Positions 44,374-53,041 of a DNA stretch of 64,000 nucleotides are shown piece by piece. Made by a program: the position numbers and the translations under genes. The stretch covers positions 1 to 64,000 of the forward strand of contig CAZGMJ010000028.1 of assembly GCA_964526785.1 (NCBI GenBank), written 5' to 3'. Positions within the stretch are counted from its first letter, which is position 1, and every line of letters begins with the position of its first letter. The notes below the pieces were generated by a model. The model did no database searches. It saw only the letters and a program-made list of their open reading frames with translations, and was not told the DNA's origin. Origin of the DNA: CAZGMJ01 sp964526785 (GTDB lineage: Bacteria; Planctomycetota; Phycisphaerae; Sedimentisphaerales; Anaerobacaceae).

Positions 44374-44922
44374 ATGGGAAAGCTTCAGGACAAGCGGTTG
44401 GTACGCCAGTGTGGCAGCGGAAGCGCCGCCGCACTGCAAAGCATCTATGACAAGTACAAGAAGGATATGTTGAAGCTGGGCTTTGTGCTGTGCAACGACA
44501 GAACCGCCGCTCAGGATGCGGTTCACGATGTCTTTGTCGCCTTCGCCCGTCGGGCTTCGACCCTGCATCTGCGCACGAGCCTGAAGGCCTACCTGCTTAC
44601 GTGTGTGGCGAATCGACTCCGCAACCTCGGACGCCGACAGTTGCGGACTTTCGCGCAACTCGATCATCTGGACTGCCCGGCTTTGGTCGATGGCGGCCCC
44701 GCCCAACTCGCAATGCGGGCGGAACAAGCCGGCCGGATCGAGTCGGCGATGGACCAATTGCCATTCGAGCAGCGCGAAGTTGTCATGTTGCACATTCACG
44801 CAGGCATGAAGTTCCGCGAGATTGCCGAAGCATCCGGCGTCTCGCTCAGTACGATCCAGAGTCGCTACAACTACGGCCTAAACAAACTACGTTCAGCATT
44901 GGATGGCGAGGTGGAAGGATGA
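44374..44922 (+). CDS. ECF-type RNA polymerase sigma factor
   Basis: 182 residues from ATG 44374; a GTG at 44341 would add 11. Region 2 is SIYDKYKKDMLKLGFVLC ... AAQDAVHDVFVAFARR (about 25-75). Region 4 is LPFEQREVVMLHIHAGMKFREIAEASGVSLSTIQSR, a clear helix-turn-helix with 35-element contacts. The spacer between regions is short, as in ECF factors of planctomycetes. Its stop overlaps the start of the next gene (ATGA, 44919-44922), the usual sigma/anti-sigma layout. It may control the divergent fucosidase operon, but that is inference. Confidence 0.9.
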   Translation: MGKLQDKRLVRQCGSGSAAALQSIYDKYKKDMLKLGFVLCNDRTAAQDAVHDVFVAFARRASTLHLRTSLKAYLLTCVANRLRNLGRRQLRTFAQLDHLDCPALVDGGPAQLAMRAEQAGRIESAMDQLPFEQREVVMLHIHAGMKFREIAEASGVSLSTIQSRYNYGLNKLRSALDGEVEG

Positions 44923-47900
44923 CGCCTCCGGAAAATATCGAAAACCTGATCAGACAATTCTGCACTCAGAAGACATCCGGCCTGCAGACACCGCCAGAAT
45001 TCGACGAGCGCACCCTCAAAAACGCCCGAGAAGCCCAGCAGAAAGCAACCGCCGAACACACCACCACCGCCTCAGACCTATGGAAGACCCTCCCAGGCAG
45101 AAACACCCCAAAACTGGCCGCCGCCGCACTAATACTCATCGCCGCCCTGTTAGGCCTCTATCATTTCAGCCTTCCGGTCAATATAGCGGCGCCGGCATTT
45201 GCGGATGTGATGAAGAACATGCTGTCCCAGAAGTGGGTGTACATGTTCGAGGAGGATCGCAGATCAGGCCACATCAATTGGGATTGCTGGTACAATCCTG
45301 CCCGACAAGTAGTCTACACCAAGAACAGGCGGAACAGTAACAGGTCTATCTGTGTGCAGGAAAACACGTCCGGCCAAGTTCGAGAATACAAGGATGGCAT
45401 AATCACTATCCGAAAGCCCGATGACTCTGACTTTGACGATATGGCGGAGTGGATTCGTCAGATCATACCGTTTGGCGGCGTGCTCGGTTCCTACGAACTC
45501 GATGGAGCCGACATCGTCCAGCGAGAAGCATTGTACAACTCAAGGCCCGCCTTGCTCTACGAGATCAGGATGTCGCTGCCGGACAATACTGTGGTGCGCA
45601 CGGATATATACTCGTGGCTGGTGGACAAGAAGACTCACCTCCCGATTATTTGCGAGTATGCACACCAGCTCACTAGCACGCGTGATGGCAATATCACTCA
45701 GCACGTACAACATAGTCACAGATATGCTTTCGACTATTCCGATACCGGCCCGACCGACATTTACGATCTGGGCGTGCCCCGAGATGCCAACGTCGTAGAT
45801 GAAAGGCCTAAGCCGGAGATTCAGGAACTGATCGACAGCATCGAACAGGCCAGACAGACAACACACAGTTGCTACGCCGCCCTGATAGTTAAAGGAAATG
45901 AAGTAGACTGTCTGATCATCAGGGACCGGCGGAGGGTCCGTCGCGAAGTCTTCGAATTGCAGATCAATCGTTCGGACTGGGAGTCCCATAGGGAGCAGCA
46001 TACCCAGGCAATGGGCGGCACGTTCGACAGCATATATCAGTGGCTTGGTGCATCAGACATCATATCACGACCTGGTATCTCTATCTACGACGGGCTATTC
46101 TTATATCACACAACCGACCAAGAGATTGAAGATGACGAGCCTGTACGCATGACTCGGATCCGATCAGGCTTTGGCAATGATGCGTTCTCTTCCTACTGCT
46201 GGAGGTGGATGCCGGAAGGCCACATTGTGACAACGCCATATTCCGAGCAGCACAACCTGATCTGTACGCTCAGCGGCGACTGGTATACCTATTACGACCC
46301 CGCAAAGGGGTATATGTGTGTGCGCCGAGAGGACAAGGAGGGACAGGTGCACTGGGAAGTGGCTGAATTTGCACAGACGGTGGCCGGCATGTGGTACCCC
46401 ACCAGGTGGAACCCCACGAAGACAGGACAAACACGGATCTACGCCCGGGATCTGAACGATCATCTCAGAACACAGCTCGATCCACAGTCGCTGCCGAATT
46501 ACGTTGACCACCGCGAGTTGACACAACAAACGCGTCCACAGCAAACTCAAAAAAGACAAGACAATCAGGCCACTGAATACACCGGTTTCACACCGTTACA
46601 CATGGCTATATATCGGCAGGACATACAAAAGGTGAAGGATCTGCTGAAAGAAGGCGCCGAGGTTGAGCCCGCTGAGGATACCGGAGCCAGCCCCATGGAG
46701 TTGGCAATCGCCTCTGGCAATCTGGAGATGGTCAAGCTGATTCACGAACATGGCGCCGACTTTATCAGCAACGACGAGGAGCGTCGCGATGCCCTCGGCC
46801 TTGCCGTCAAAGAGGGGTTCATCGATGTCGCTCAATTCCTGCTCGCCAACGGCTCCGATATTGAAGCACTCTACAAGCGTCACTCCCGCCCCCTGCATTA
46901 TGCCGCAGCCAACGGGGACCTCCCGATGGTTCAACTGCTCCTCGATAACAAGGCTGAGCTTGATCCGACAGACCATGAAGGTCGAACACCCTTGTACCAT
47001 GCCATAGACTCAGTTGCAGGAAAGCTCGGTAGCAAGCCGATCAAAAGAGAGATACTGCAAAGATTCAAAGATGTCATCTCGCTGCTTGTCGAAAATGGTG
47101 CTGATATACACGCGCGCCGCGACTCGGGCCAGACCGCCATGTCACGGGCGGTATCCTTTTTCGTGGATGACCGACGCAACGCAGAGCAGCAAATCGAGCT
47201 TCTCAAGTTCCTCATGGAACGCGGCGCCAATCTGGAGGCCGATGCGGAGCTGCGGAATGGCAGATCATCCTTCTATAGGGCCGCGGAACGAAAGCGATAC
47301 GACATCGTACAAGCCCTGCTCGAAGGCGGCATTGATCCGTGGTTAGTGGCCAATGGAAGGTTTTCGATGACCAAACACAATCTCTTGCATTACGCACGTG
47401 AAACCGGCGACACGAGATTGCACAACATGCTCTATCCCTATATGAAAGAGAGGTTGGAGCAGACACACAAGGAGATTCTTGATGTTGCCGGCAAAGTGCT
47501 CCGCGCGTGTATGCACCGCGATACCGATGCCATTGCGCAGTTGTGCATGGATCACCCGGAATCGGGCCGGGAATGGGACTACTGGCCCGCACAAATAAGA
47601 AAAACATACCGGGGACATGAAGACCTCTTCGACAAAATCGCTCCCGGATGGTTCACCATCGATGGCTTGGCCGAAGTGTACATCCCCATGCCGGAAGGCA
47701 GGAAGGAGAAGTGCGCTTATCTGGGCTTCTTCCAGTATCCGGACGGCCGGTGGAAATGCATCTCATATATGCCGTCGAGACGTGCGCCCGACCCCGTTAA
47801 GGGCAACCATAACAGCTACTTCCTCCAGGATACCTACACGTTTGAAGGATTAGGGAACTTCCTTTACGATCAGACGCCTAAGCCCGAGCGCACCAAAACC

Positions 47901-48275
47901 CAGGACAAAGGCCAATTCGCAGTCGATGGCAAATTCGGTGGAAAGGTGATTCTCACTGCCCGCGAGGATGCTCTGGAGGTAGACCACGATGAAATGCGGT
48001 TCAACAGGCAATATGTCCTGCTTACACCGGAATGTGTCAAACTGTATCAAGGACAAGACTTGACGGTATACAGCGGGCAGTACACCCTCGACCAAAGGGA
48101 CCATCCCCAGCGCTTGGTCTTCCGTCCGCAGACGCTGATCGTCGAGAACGGCGAGTCCGTGCATACCTTCACAGTCGAGAATGGCCAGGTCCTGCTGACC
48201 CACGGGGACCAGAAGACCAGAGCGGATCGCTTCGTCTTGGATTTAAGTATATTTGAAGTGACGTCCGTCGAATAG
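44919..48275 (+). CDS. single-pass membrane protein with ankyrin repeats, putative anti-sigma partner
   Basis: 1118 residues from ATG 44919, coupled to the sigma gene; the frame open upstream to 44490 is antisense-like overlap. Layout: a ~65-residue cytoplasmic tail (PPENIENLIRQFCTQK ... PPEFDERTLKNA), one membrane helix at about 66-85 (LAAAALILIAALLGLYHF), a beta-rich extracytoplasmic region to about 550 containing an RseB/LolA-like part near ADVMKNMLSQKWVYMFEEDR, six or so ankyrin repeats at about 553-845 (FTPLHMAIYRQD, RPLHYAAANGDLPMVQLLL), and a C-terminal domain to 1118. The N-terminal tail plus helix recalls the short anti-sigma tails common in this class; no zinc-binding HxxxCxxC is seen. 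Ankyrin repeats outside the membrane are unusual. Confidence 0.85.
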   Translation: MTPPENIENLIRQFCTQKTSGLQTPPEFDERTLKNAREAQQKATAEHTTTASDLWKTLPGRNTPKLAAAALILIAALLGLYHFSLPVNIAAPAFADVMKNMLSQKWVYMFEEDRRSGHINWDCWYNPARQVVYTKNRRNSNRSICVQENTSGQVREYKDGIITIRKPDDSDFDDMAEWIRQIIPFGGVLGSYELDGADIVQREALYNSRPALLYEIRMSLPDNTVVRTDIYSWLVDKKTHLPIICEYAHQLTSTRDGNITQHVQHSHRYAFDYSDTGPTDIYDLGVPRDANVVDERPKPEIQELIDSIEQARQTTHSCYAALIVKGNEVDCLIIRDRRRVRREVFELQINRSDWESHREQHTQAMGGTFDSIYQWLGASDIISRPGISIYDGLFLYHTTDQEIEDDEPVRMTRIRSGFGNDAFSSYCWRWMPEGHIVTTPYSEQHNLICTLSGDWYTYYDPAKGYMCVRREDKEGQVHWEVAEFAQTVAGMWYPTRWNPTKTGQTRIYARDLNDHLRTQLDPQSLPNYVDHRELTQQTRPQQTQKRQDNQATEYTGFTPLHMAIYRQDIQKVKDLLKEGAEVEPAEDTGASPMELAIASGNLEMVKLIHEHGADFISNDEERRDALGLAVKEGFIDVAQFLLANGSDIEALYKRHSRPLHYAAANGDLPMVQLLLDNKAELDPTDHEGRTPLYHAIDSVAGKLGSKPIKREILQRFKDVISLLVENGADIHARRDSGQTAMSRAVSFFVDDRRNAEQQIELLKFLMERGANLEADAELRNGRSSFYRAAERKRYDIVQALLEGGIDPWLVANGRFSMTKHNLLHYARETGDTRLHNMLYPYMKERLEQTHKEILDVAGKVLRACMHRDTDAIAQLCMDHPESGREWDYWPAQIRKTYRGHEDLFDKIAPGWFTIDGLAEVYIPMPEGRKEKCAYLGFFQYPDGRWKCISYMPSRRAPDPVKGNHNSYFLQDTYTFEGLGNFLYDQTPKPERTKTQDKGQFAVDGKFGGKVILTAREDALEVDHDEMRFNRQYVLLTPECVKLYQGQDLTVYSGQYTLDQRDHPQRLVFRPQTLIVENGESVHTFTVENGQVLLTHGDQKTRADRFVLDLSIFEVTSVE

Positions 48276-48449
48276 ATGGCTACCGGACGAGGAGTCTGCA
48301 GGCTATTGGCGGCGGCAGAATCGCAGCGGGATTGCACCGTCTTCCGGCAAAGCCCTCGACAAGCCCGTGGCGCGTCCGAATCAACGACGATTGAACCGCC
48401 TGCCCATGCACGAAAGACACGCCCGTCGTGCAGCGTCTTGTTCAGCATG

Positions 48450-49235
48450 TCAGCGTAGCGGTCCCCATATTTTCTCGAGCAGATCGTGCAGAGCGGGATC
48501 GTGTTCTTCCAGTTCGGCGCGGACGAAGGGGTAGAAATCGTTGCGGTAGAAGTACGCTTCGGTTCCCTCGGCGAAATATTCCTTGTGGTCGGTCATCGCG
48601 TAATGGCGGACCGTCCTGCCGTTGTAGAGCAGGACCTTCTCATACGTTCCGGCCTGCTTCGCCTTCCTGTATGTCTCGATTATGGCTTCGTCGTCGAAAC
48701 CGAGATACCGATCGTGATAAGCGTGGGCCAGTTCGTGGAGTACGACCGCGGGGTGCTTGATCATCTGATGACGGGCCAGGAGGGCGGCGGCTCTCGGGAT
48801 GTGCACCTTCTTGGCCAGTCGCAGATCGTGACCGTGGGCCTTCAGCCAGCCCGGATTCGGATGGTACTGCATCGCCCCCAGCGTCGGATGATGATGCTCG
48901 ATCCATATCTCCAGCTTGCGCATCTTGCCTAGTTGTTCTTCGGGCACGAGAATAGCTACCCGCTGGAGGTGATTCGCCAGCATTTTGAGGGCTTGCGCCC
49001 CAGCCTTGCTGTGTTCGCCCTCCAGCATGCTCGGGTCCACGTGCACGGTCCAGCCCTCGATCTTGCGAACGACAGGGTCGAAGCGAACGCCGACCGGCTT
49101 GGACGAGCCCTTTGCGGCGTCGTCGGATTTCGCCTCACCGGCCGAGCAGATCGAAGATGTCCGGCATGCGATCAGCAGGAAACACGCAAGCAGGAGTATC
49201 ATTCGTCTTCGTACGGTCAGTCTTTGGATGTTCAT
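48450..49235 (-). CDS. exported HExxH protein (ATLF/gluzincin-like metallopeptidase)
   Basis: 261 residues. The N terminus (MILLLACFLLIAC) is a signal peptide with a lipobox-like LIAC, so a lipoprotein is possible. The zinc motif HELAH is at 167-171 in VVLHELAHAYHDRYLGF. A third ligand may be Glu219 or Glu223 in KEYFAEGTEAYF. The pattern of a hydrophobic strand, HELAHAYH and a downstream EYFAEG box fits the anthrax-lethal-factor C-terminal-like peptidases, found widely in planctomycetes with unknown substrates. It converges on the 44919 gene and stands alone. Confidence 0.75.
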   Translation of the reverse strand: MNIQRLTVRRRMILLLACFLLIACRTSSICSAGEAKSDDAAKGSSKPVGVRFDPVVRKIEGWTVHVDPSMLEGEHSKAGAQALKMLANHLQRVAILVPEEQLGKMRKLEIWIEHHHPTLGAMQYHPNPGWLKAHGHDLRLAKKVHIPRAAALLARHQMIKHPAVVLHELAHAYHDRYLGFDDEAIIETYRKAKQAGTYEKVLLYNGRTVRHYAMTDHKEYFAEGTEAYFYRNDFYPFVRAELEEHDPALHDLLEKIWGPLR

Positions 49236-50439
49236 GCTTTGCCGCTCCTCTCAAGGGGAGAATAGGGTCATGGCCGTCGTGCGCACGTACGCACCCGATG
49301 CCGTAAGCTGCTGCGCCGCAGTATAGGAGAACCTGTCGTGTGTGAATATGCAGCGCCCCAGCCCGGCCGTACTCGATTGTCGATGGTATCATACTTCACG
49401 AGATGCTGCTCGGCAACGCTCGGGTTCATTCCTGCGGCCGGGTTGTCGGTCGGAACTGTCGATCCTGCGAGGAATGAAAGAAAGACTGGATCGGCGCCGG
49501 ATTGCGAATTAGCTGTTCCCGCGTCGCAGCAGACCGGAAAGAAAACGAGAATATCCAAAGAAAATAGCCGCCGGCGTGTGGCCGTTATCGGGGTTAAGCG
49601 GGAAGCTTTGGCTCGTTCGTGGCAAGAAAGATAAGATGTCAAGATGCGACTTGAGGCTACCTTCGCAAGTACGCCAAGCGGTCGCCGACGGCCCAATATT
49701 GCGCCGGTTACGAACGTGAGTACGCAGGCCGGGACGGCTGCGAAAAAGACTCAAGGACCGGAGCAACAAGAGCCGATGGAGAGATTGCCCCTGATGGGCT
49801 GACGACGAGTGTTTCAGAAATATCGTGATGATCTTGGACTTAAAGGGATAGACTCAGTCGCGCGTTATCAGGGGCTTTTTTTGTAGCTCGCCTTGCCCGG
49901 CCGTTTCGCACATCGAGGCAATACGACCGCCCACTTCAGAACGCCCGGTTGGCCCACGAGCCAACGGCGTACACCATACGTATCGCTGTCCGTTCCTGGC
50001 GCGACCGGCGCGCGTCCTTCGCGAGTATGATCGATGCCATCCGGCATGGTACATTCTATCGGATGCTCGATTTGTCGCCTATTTGCAATGCCTGCGGGCG
50101 AGATGTTATCGGAGTGATTCTCTGTCTTGCCGACGGGTTCGTGCGGTTCGCCAGATTATGGGGCGTACCTGCATTCTCCATGTTATATAAAAAGGTATCA
50201 CAAATCCATAAATAGTTGCGCGTATCCCTTGACATGGGATACCCGGATGTGGTAAAATACAAGGAATTGGGGGTGATCGAGTTTGCCTTCCTGAGGCACA
50301 TCCTTCACCGAATATGTTGTCGAAGACGCTCTGTTTGTTCTGGCCCGCGGTGCGCCCGGGATGCGCCGTAAGGGACGGGCGATCAACAGCGTCGTATCGG
50401 CAAAGGGGATTTACACAATACGTTTAAGGGGGAAAAGTG
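49236..50439. other. 1.2-kb gene-poor stretch
   Basis: No supportable gene. Open frames on both strands (up to ~140 codons) lack ribosome sites, family motifs or plausible composition. Two short GC hairpins and a T-rich run (near 49860-49890) are visible but none is a clean terminator. The right end holds a strong promoter (50229-50258) for the PEP-CTERM gene. The rest could be regulatory, a decayed gene or an unrecognised RNA. Confidence 0.45.
50229..50258 (+). promoter_or_regulatory. sigma70-like promoter
   Basis: TTGACA (50229-50234) and TAAAAT (50253-50258) are 18 bp apart, close to consensus for the main sigma factor. It lies about 180 bp upstream of the PEP-CTERM gene, implying a long 5' leader. 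Confidence 0.55.
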
Positions 50440-51246
50440 ATGAGAAGGATGACACCAGTTGTCACAGTTCTTGCAATGATTCTTGCGGTCGGCGTGCATG
50501 CCGACACCGTTGCTGTGCTGGACTTCCACTTCGACAATGACGGCGGAGTGGGCGAGGATTACACCGACGGGGGCACCGTCCACGACTACTCCGGAAACGG
50601 CAACACAGGACACCTCAGCAGTACGCCGGGCGTGCCTGAATGGACGGCCGACGGAATCGCCGGCGGGGCGTTCAACTTCACCGGCACCGGGGACACCGGC
50701 CAGAGCGTTCTGGTCAACCACGATGATTCGCTCAATCCGGGTTCCGGCGATTTCGCGCTGGCGCTGTGGATACTGACGCGGGACAATGTCGACGGGGACG
50801 TGCTTCGCAAGGGCTCAAGCGGCAATTCCAGCACCTGGTATAAGATCGAACATTCGCCGTCAACCGCAAACAACAAACTCAGCCTGAACTTCAACACGAC
50901 CGGCAACGACGCCACCGTCCATTCGCAGAATGCGTATGCTGACGAACAATGGCATTTCGTCGTCGCACAGAGAAACGGCGAAGTCGCTGAGTTGTGGATT
51001 GACGGGATACTCGACGGCACCGATACGATATCCGGGAGCATCTCGAACACGGGCGATCTGGCAATCGGCAGCAAGGACACGCTGGACGATGATTTCCTCA
51101 ACGGCATGGTCGACGAACTGACCATCTACATGGGAGCGTTGAGCGAGCAGCAGATTCAGGAGATGTACTCGACGATTCCCGAGCCGGCCACGCTGACCTT
51201 GCTCGGCCTCGGTTGTATGGCGTTTCTGCGGAAGCGTAGATCGTAA
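50440..51246 (+). CDS. LamG-domain PEP-CTERM surface protein
   Basis: 268 residues from ATG 50440 (AAGGGGG about 8 bp upstream; GTG 50437 is possible). Signal peptide VVTVLAMILAVGVHA. A LamG/concanavalin-A-like domain spans about residues 45-235, with the family's FALALWI, WHFVVAQRNGEVAELWIDG and NGMVDELTIYMGALSEQQI. It ends with a canonical PEP-CTERM tag: IPEPATLTLLGLG, then LRKRR. Surface-attached carbohydrate-binding or adhesive role expected. It has its own promoter and terminator. Confidence 0.88.
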   Translation: MRRMTPVVTVLAMILAVGVHADTVAVLDFHFDNDGGVGEDYTDGGTVHDYSGNGNTGHLSSTPGVPEWTADGIAGGAFNFTGTGDTGQSVLVNHDDSLNPGSGDFALALWILTRDNVDGDVLRKGSSGNSSTWYKIEHSPSTANNKLSLNFNTTGNDATVHSQNAYADEQWHFVVAQRNGEVAELWIDGILDGTDTISGSISNTGDLAIGSKDTLDDDFLNGMVDELTIYMGALSEQQIQEMYSTIPEPATLTLLGLGCMAFLRKRRS

Positions 51247-51272
51247 GCGACACCATACGCTTACTTTTCGAC

Positions 51273-51304
51273 GGGCTGCGGGTCACCATCTCGCAGCCCT
51301 TTTT
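51273..51304 (+). terminator. intrinsic terminator of the LamG/PEP-CTERM gene
   Basis: Perfect 8-bp stem GGGCTGCG (51273-51280) with CGCAGCCC (51292-51299), 11-nt loop, followed by a run of five T. It lies 26 bp past the stop codon. Confidence 0.85.
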
Positions 51305-51673
51305 CGTTCGACTGCGTTTGACGAACACTCCTGATCAGCGGCGTGACAGCCTGGATCGGCCTGTTCGGCGGTTGCCGGACGCTTTGCGTTTCGCAGCCAC
51401 CCTTTTTCGTATCGTTCTGCTTTGTGCGCCATGCGCGCCGCGCTGTCCGCAAGCCCTGTGAGCCTCTGCAGAGCAACAACCCATCCACAGCGGAGTGGGG
51501 GATCTTATCACTGTCCTGTGCCGATCGGACGCAAGGCTCATGACGCCATGCTGTTCGATGCGGTTTGCGGAATCGCGTTCTTCCGTGTATGCTGCATCGC
51601 ATCGGTCCGGCAATGACCTTCGGCGGTTGCGTTGCAGTTGCAGGATCGAAAAGAGTCTGTCGAGGAGAAATGG

Positions 51674-52567
51674 ATGGCGTATCGTTTCGACATGGGACAG
51701 CCTGTGCAGGCGCAAGTGCATCGCGTGGCTCGCGAGCAGATAGACAAAGCGCTTAGGGAAATCGCAGATGAGCAGCTTGACCGCCACGAGGCCGTGCATC
51801 AAGTGCGCAAGCGGTGCAAGAAACTGCGCGGACTGTTCCGGCTGGTTCGCGGTTCGTTGTCGGATCCGGATGCGTATTCGTTCGAGAACGGCTACTTTCG
51901 CGACGCGGCCCGGGGCCTGTCGGCCCTGCGGGATGCAGAGGCCCTGATCGAGGCCTATGACAAGCTTCTGAAGGAGTGCGACGCCGGCACGGACGTCCGG
52001 CGGCTGTCCTGTATTCGCGATGGACTGGTGAGTCACAAGCAGCGGATCAGTCGGGAGACGCAGGATCTCGCCGAGGCACTGAGCACGTTTGCCGGTAAGA
52101 TGGAAGAGTCGCGAAGCCGCATCGACATCTGGCGGCTGGATACGGACGGTTACGAGGCGGTCGCCTATGGCCTCAAAAAAACCTATGGGCGCGGTCGTCG
52201 GGCGATGGAGCAGGCCTACGATGAACCTTGCTGCGAAACGTTTCACGAATGGCGCAAGAGGGTCAAGTATCATTGGTATCACTGCAGACTGCTTCGCAAC
52301 TTGTGGCGGCCCGTTTTGAAGGCGAGAGTCGACGAGCTTGACAGACTGGCGACGCTGCTCGGCGACTATCATGACCTGGACGTGCTGCGATCGCAGGTGG
52401 AGAGGATGGCCGGACAGACAGACCCGCAGGCGCGCGATCGGCTTGGCGCGATCATGGACGGACGCCAGCAACAGCTTCGCAATGAGGCGCACCCGCTCGG
52501 CGCAAAGCTGTTTGCGGAGAAATCCAAACATCTGTGCAGACGTGTTGAGTGCTTCTGGAACGCTTGA
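51674..52567 (+). CDS. CHAD-domain protein
   Basis: 297 residues from ATG 51674, chosen for GAGGAG 6 bp upstream. CHAD domains are helical proteins rich in conserved His and basic residues that bind polyphosphate. Visible motifs: HRVAREQIDKAL, DRHEAVHQVRKRCKKLRGLFRLVR near the N terminus, then FHEWRKRVKYHWYHCRLL and LLGDYHDLDVL in the second half; these two half-repeats are diagnostic. No CYTH domain is attached. A small helical protein follows 128 bp downstream on the same strand. Confidence 0.9.
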   Translation: MAYRFDMGQPVQAQVHRVAREQIDKALREIADEQLDRHEAVHQVRKRCKKLRGLFRLVRGSLSDPDAYSFENGYFRDAARGLSALRDAEALIEAYDKLLKECDAGTDVRRLSCIRDGLVSHKQRISRETQDLAEALSTFAGKMEESRSRIDIWRLDTDGYEAVAYGLKKTYGRGRRAMEQAYDEPCCETFHEWRKRVKYHWYHCRLLRNLWRPVLKARVDELDRLATLLGDYHDLDVLRSQVERMAGQTDPQARDRLGAIMDGRQQQLRNEAHPLGAKLFAEKSKHLCRRVECFWNA

Positions 52568-52695
52568 CGGCGAATGGCCGGCAAGTTACAGGCACGACGG
52601 TCGCCGGTGGGAACTGGACAGCAGACTGGGGGCCATCTATACTGTCGCGGCATAGAAATCCGCTGGAATACACAGCCGTCATTTGGAGGATACCT

Positions 52696-52917
52696 ATGAA
52701 GGCCATTACAAGGGAGTTCATGCGGGGCAGGCTCGAGGCTTTGTCTGCGCTTACGCAAACGGCTCGTGAACGGTTCGAGGAGTATTTGTCCGAAGAGGAC
52801 ATGGCGAAGAAGAAAGACGTGCGGGATCGGCTGAACAAAGTGTTGCGAGCGACACGCGACCAGCACCAGGAAGTCGTTGAGTCCCTGGAGGCTGCACTGA
52901 AGGAAGACGGCTTGTAG
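52696..52917 (+). CDS. small helical protein downstream of CHAD gene
   Basis: 73 residues from ATG 52696 with GGAGG upstream. Entirely helical and highly charged, with heptad character (REFMRGRLEALSALTQ, FEEYLSEEDMAKK). No known motif and no signal peptide. The start site is strong, so I consider it real. Sharing strand and region with the CHAD protein suggests a linked role, possibly with polyphosphate, but there is no direct evidence. Confidence 0.6.
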   Translation: MKAITREFMRGRLEALSALTQTARERFEEYLSEEDMAKKKDVRDRLNKVLRATRDQHQEVVESLEAALKEDGL

Positions 52918-53041
52918 CAGGTGGCGGACCGGGGGAGCGATCGAGCCGTTCGAGCCGTGCTGTTCGCAGATCGCTTCAGCCGGTTGTCAGATGATATTGT
53001 ACTTCTGCAGAAGCGCGTCCAGGGCCTGCTCCATGGATGCC

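Noticed and set aside
44152..44799. N-terminal extension of the GH29 frame
   Set aside because: The extension is antisense to the ECF sigma gene; the signal peptide at 44151 marks the true start.
44490..44918. N-terminal extension of the ankyrin protein frame
   Set aside because: Overlaps the sigma-factor coding region in another frame; the coupled ATG at 44919 explains the start.
49268..49696. 142-codon minus-strand open frame
   Set aside because: Low-complexity basic product without start signal or family resemblance.
49949..50215. 88-codon plus-strand open frame
   Set aside because: No ribosome site and no recognisable product; lies in the gene-poor stretch.
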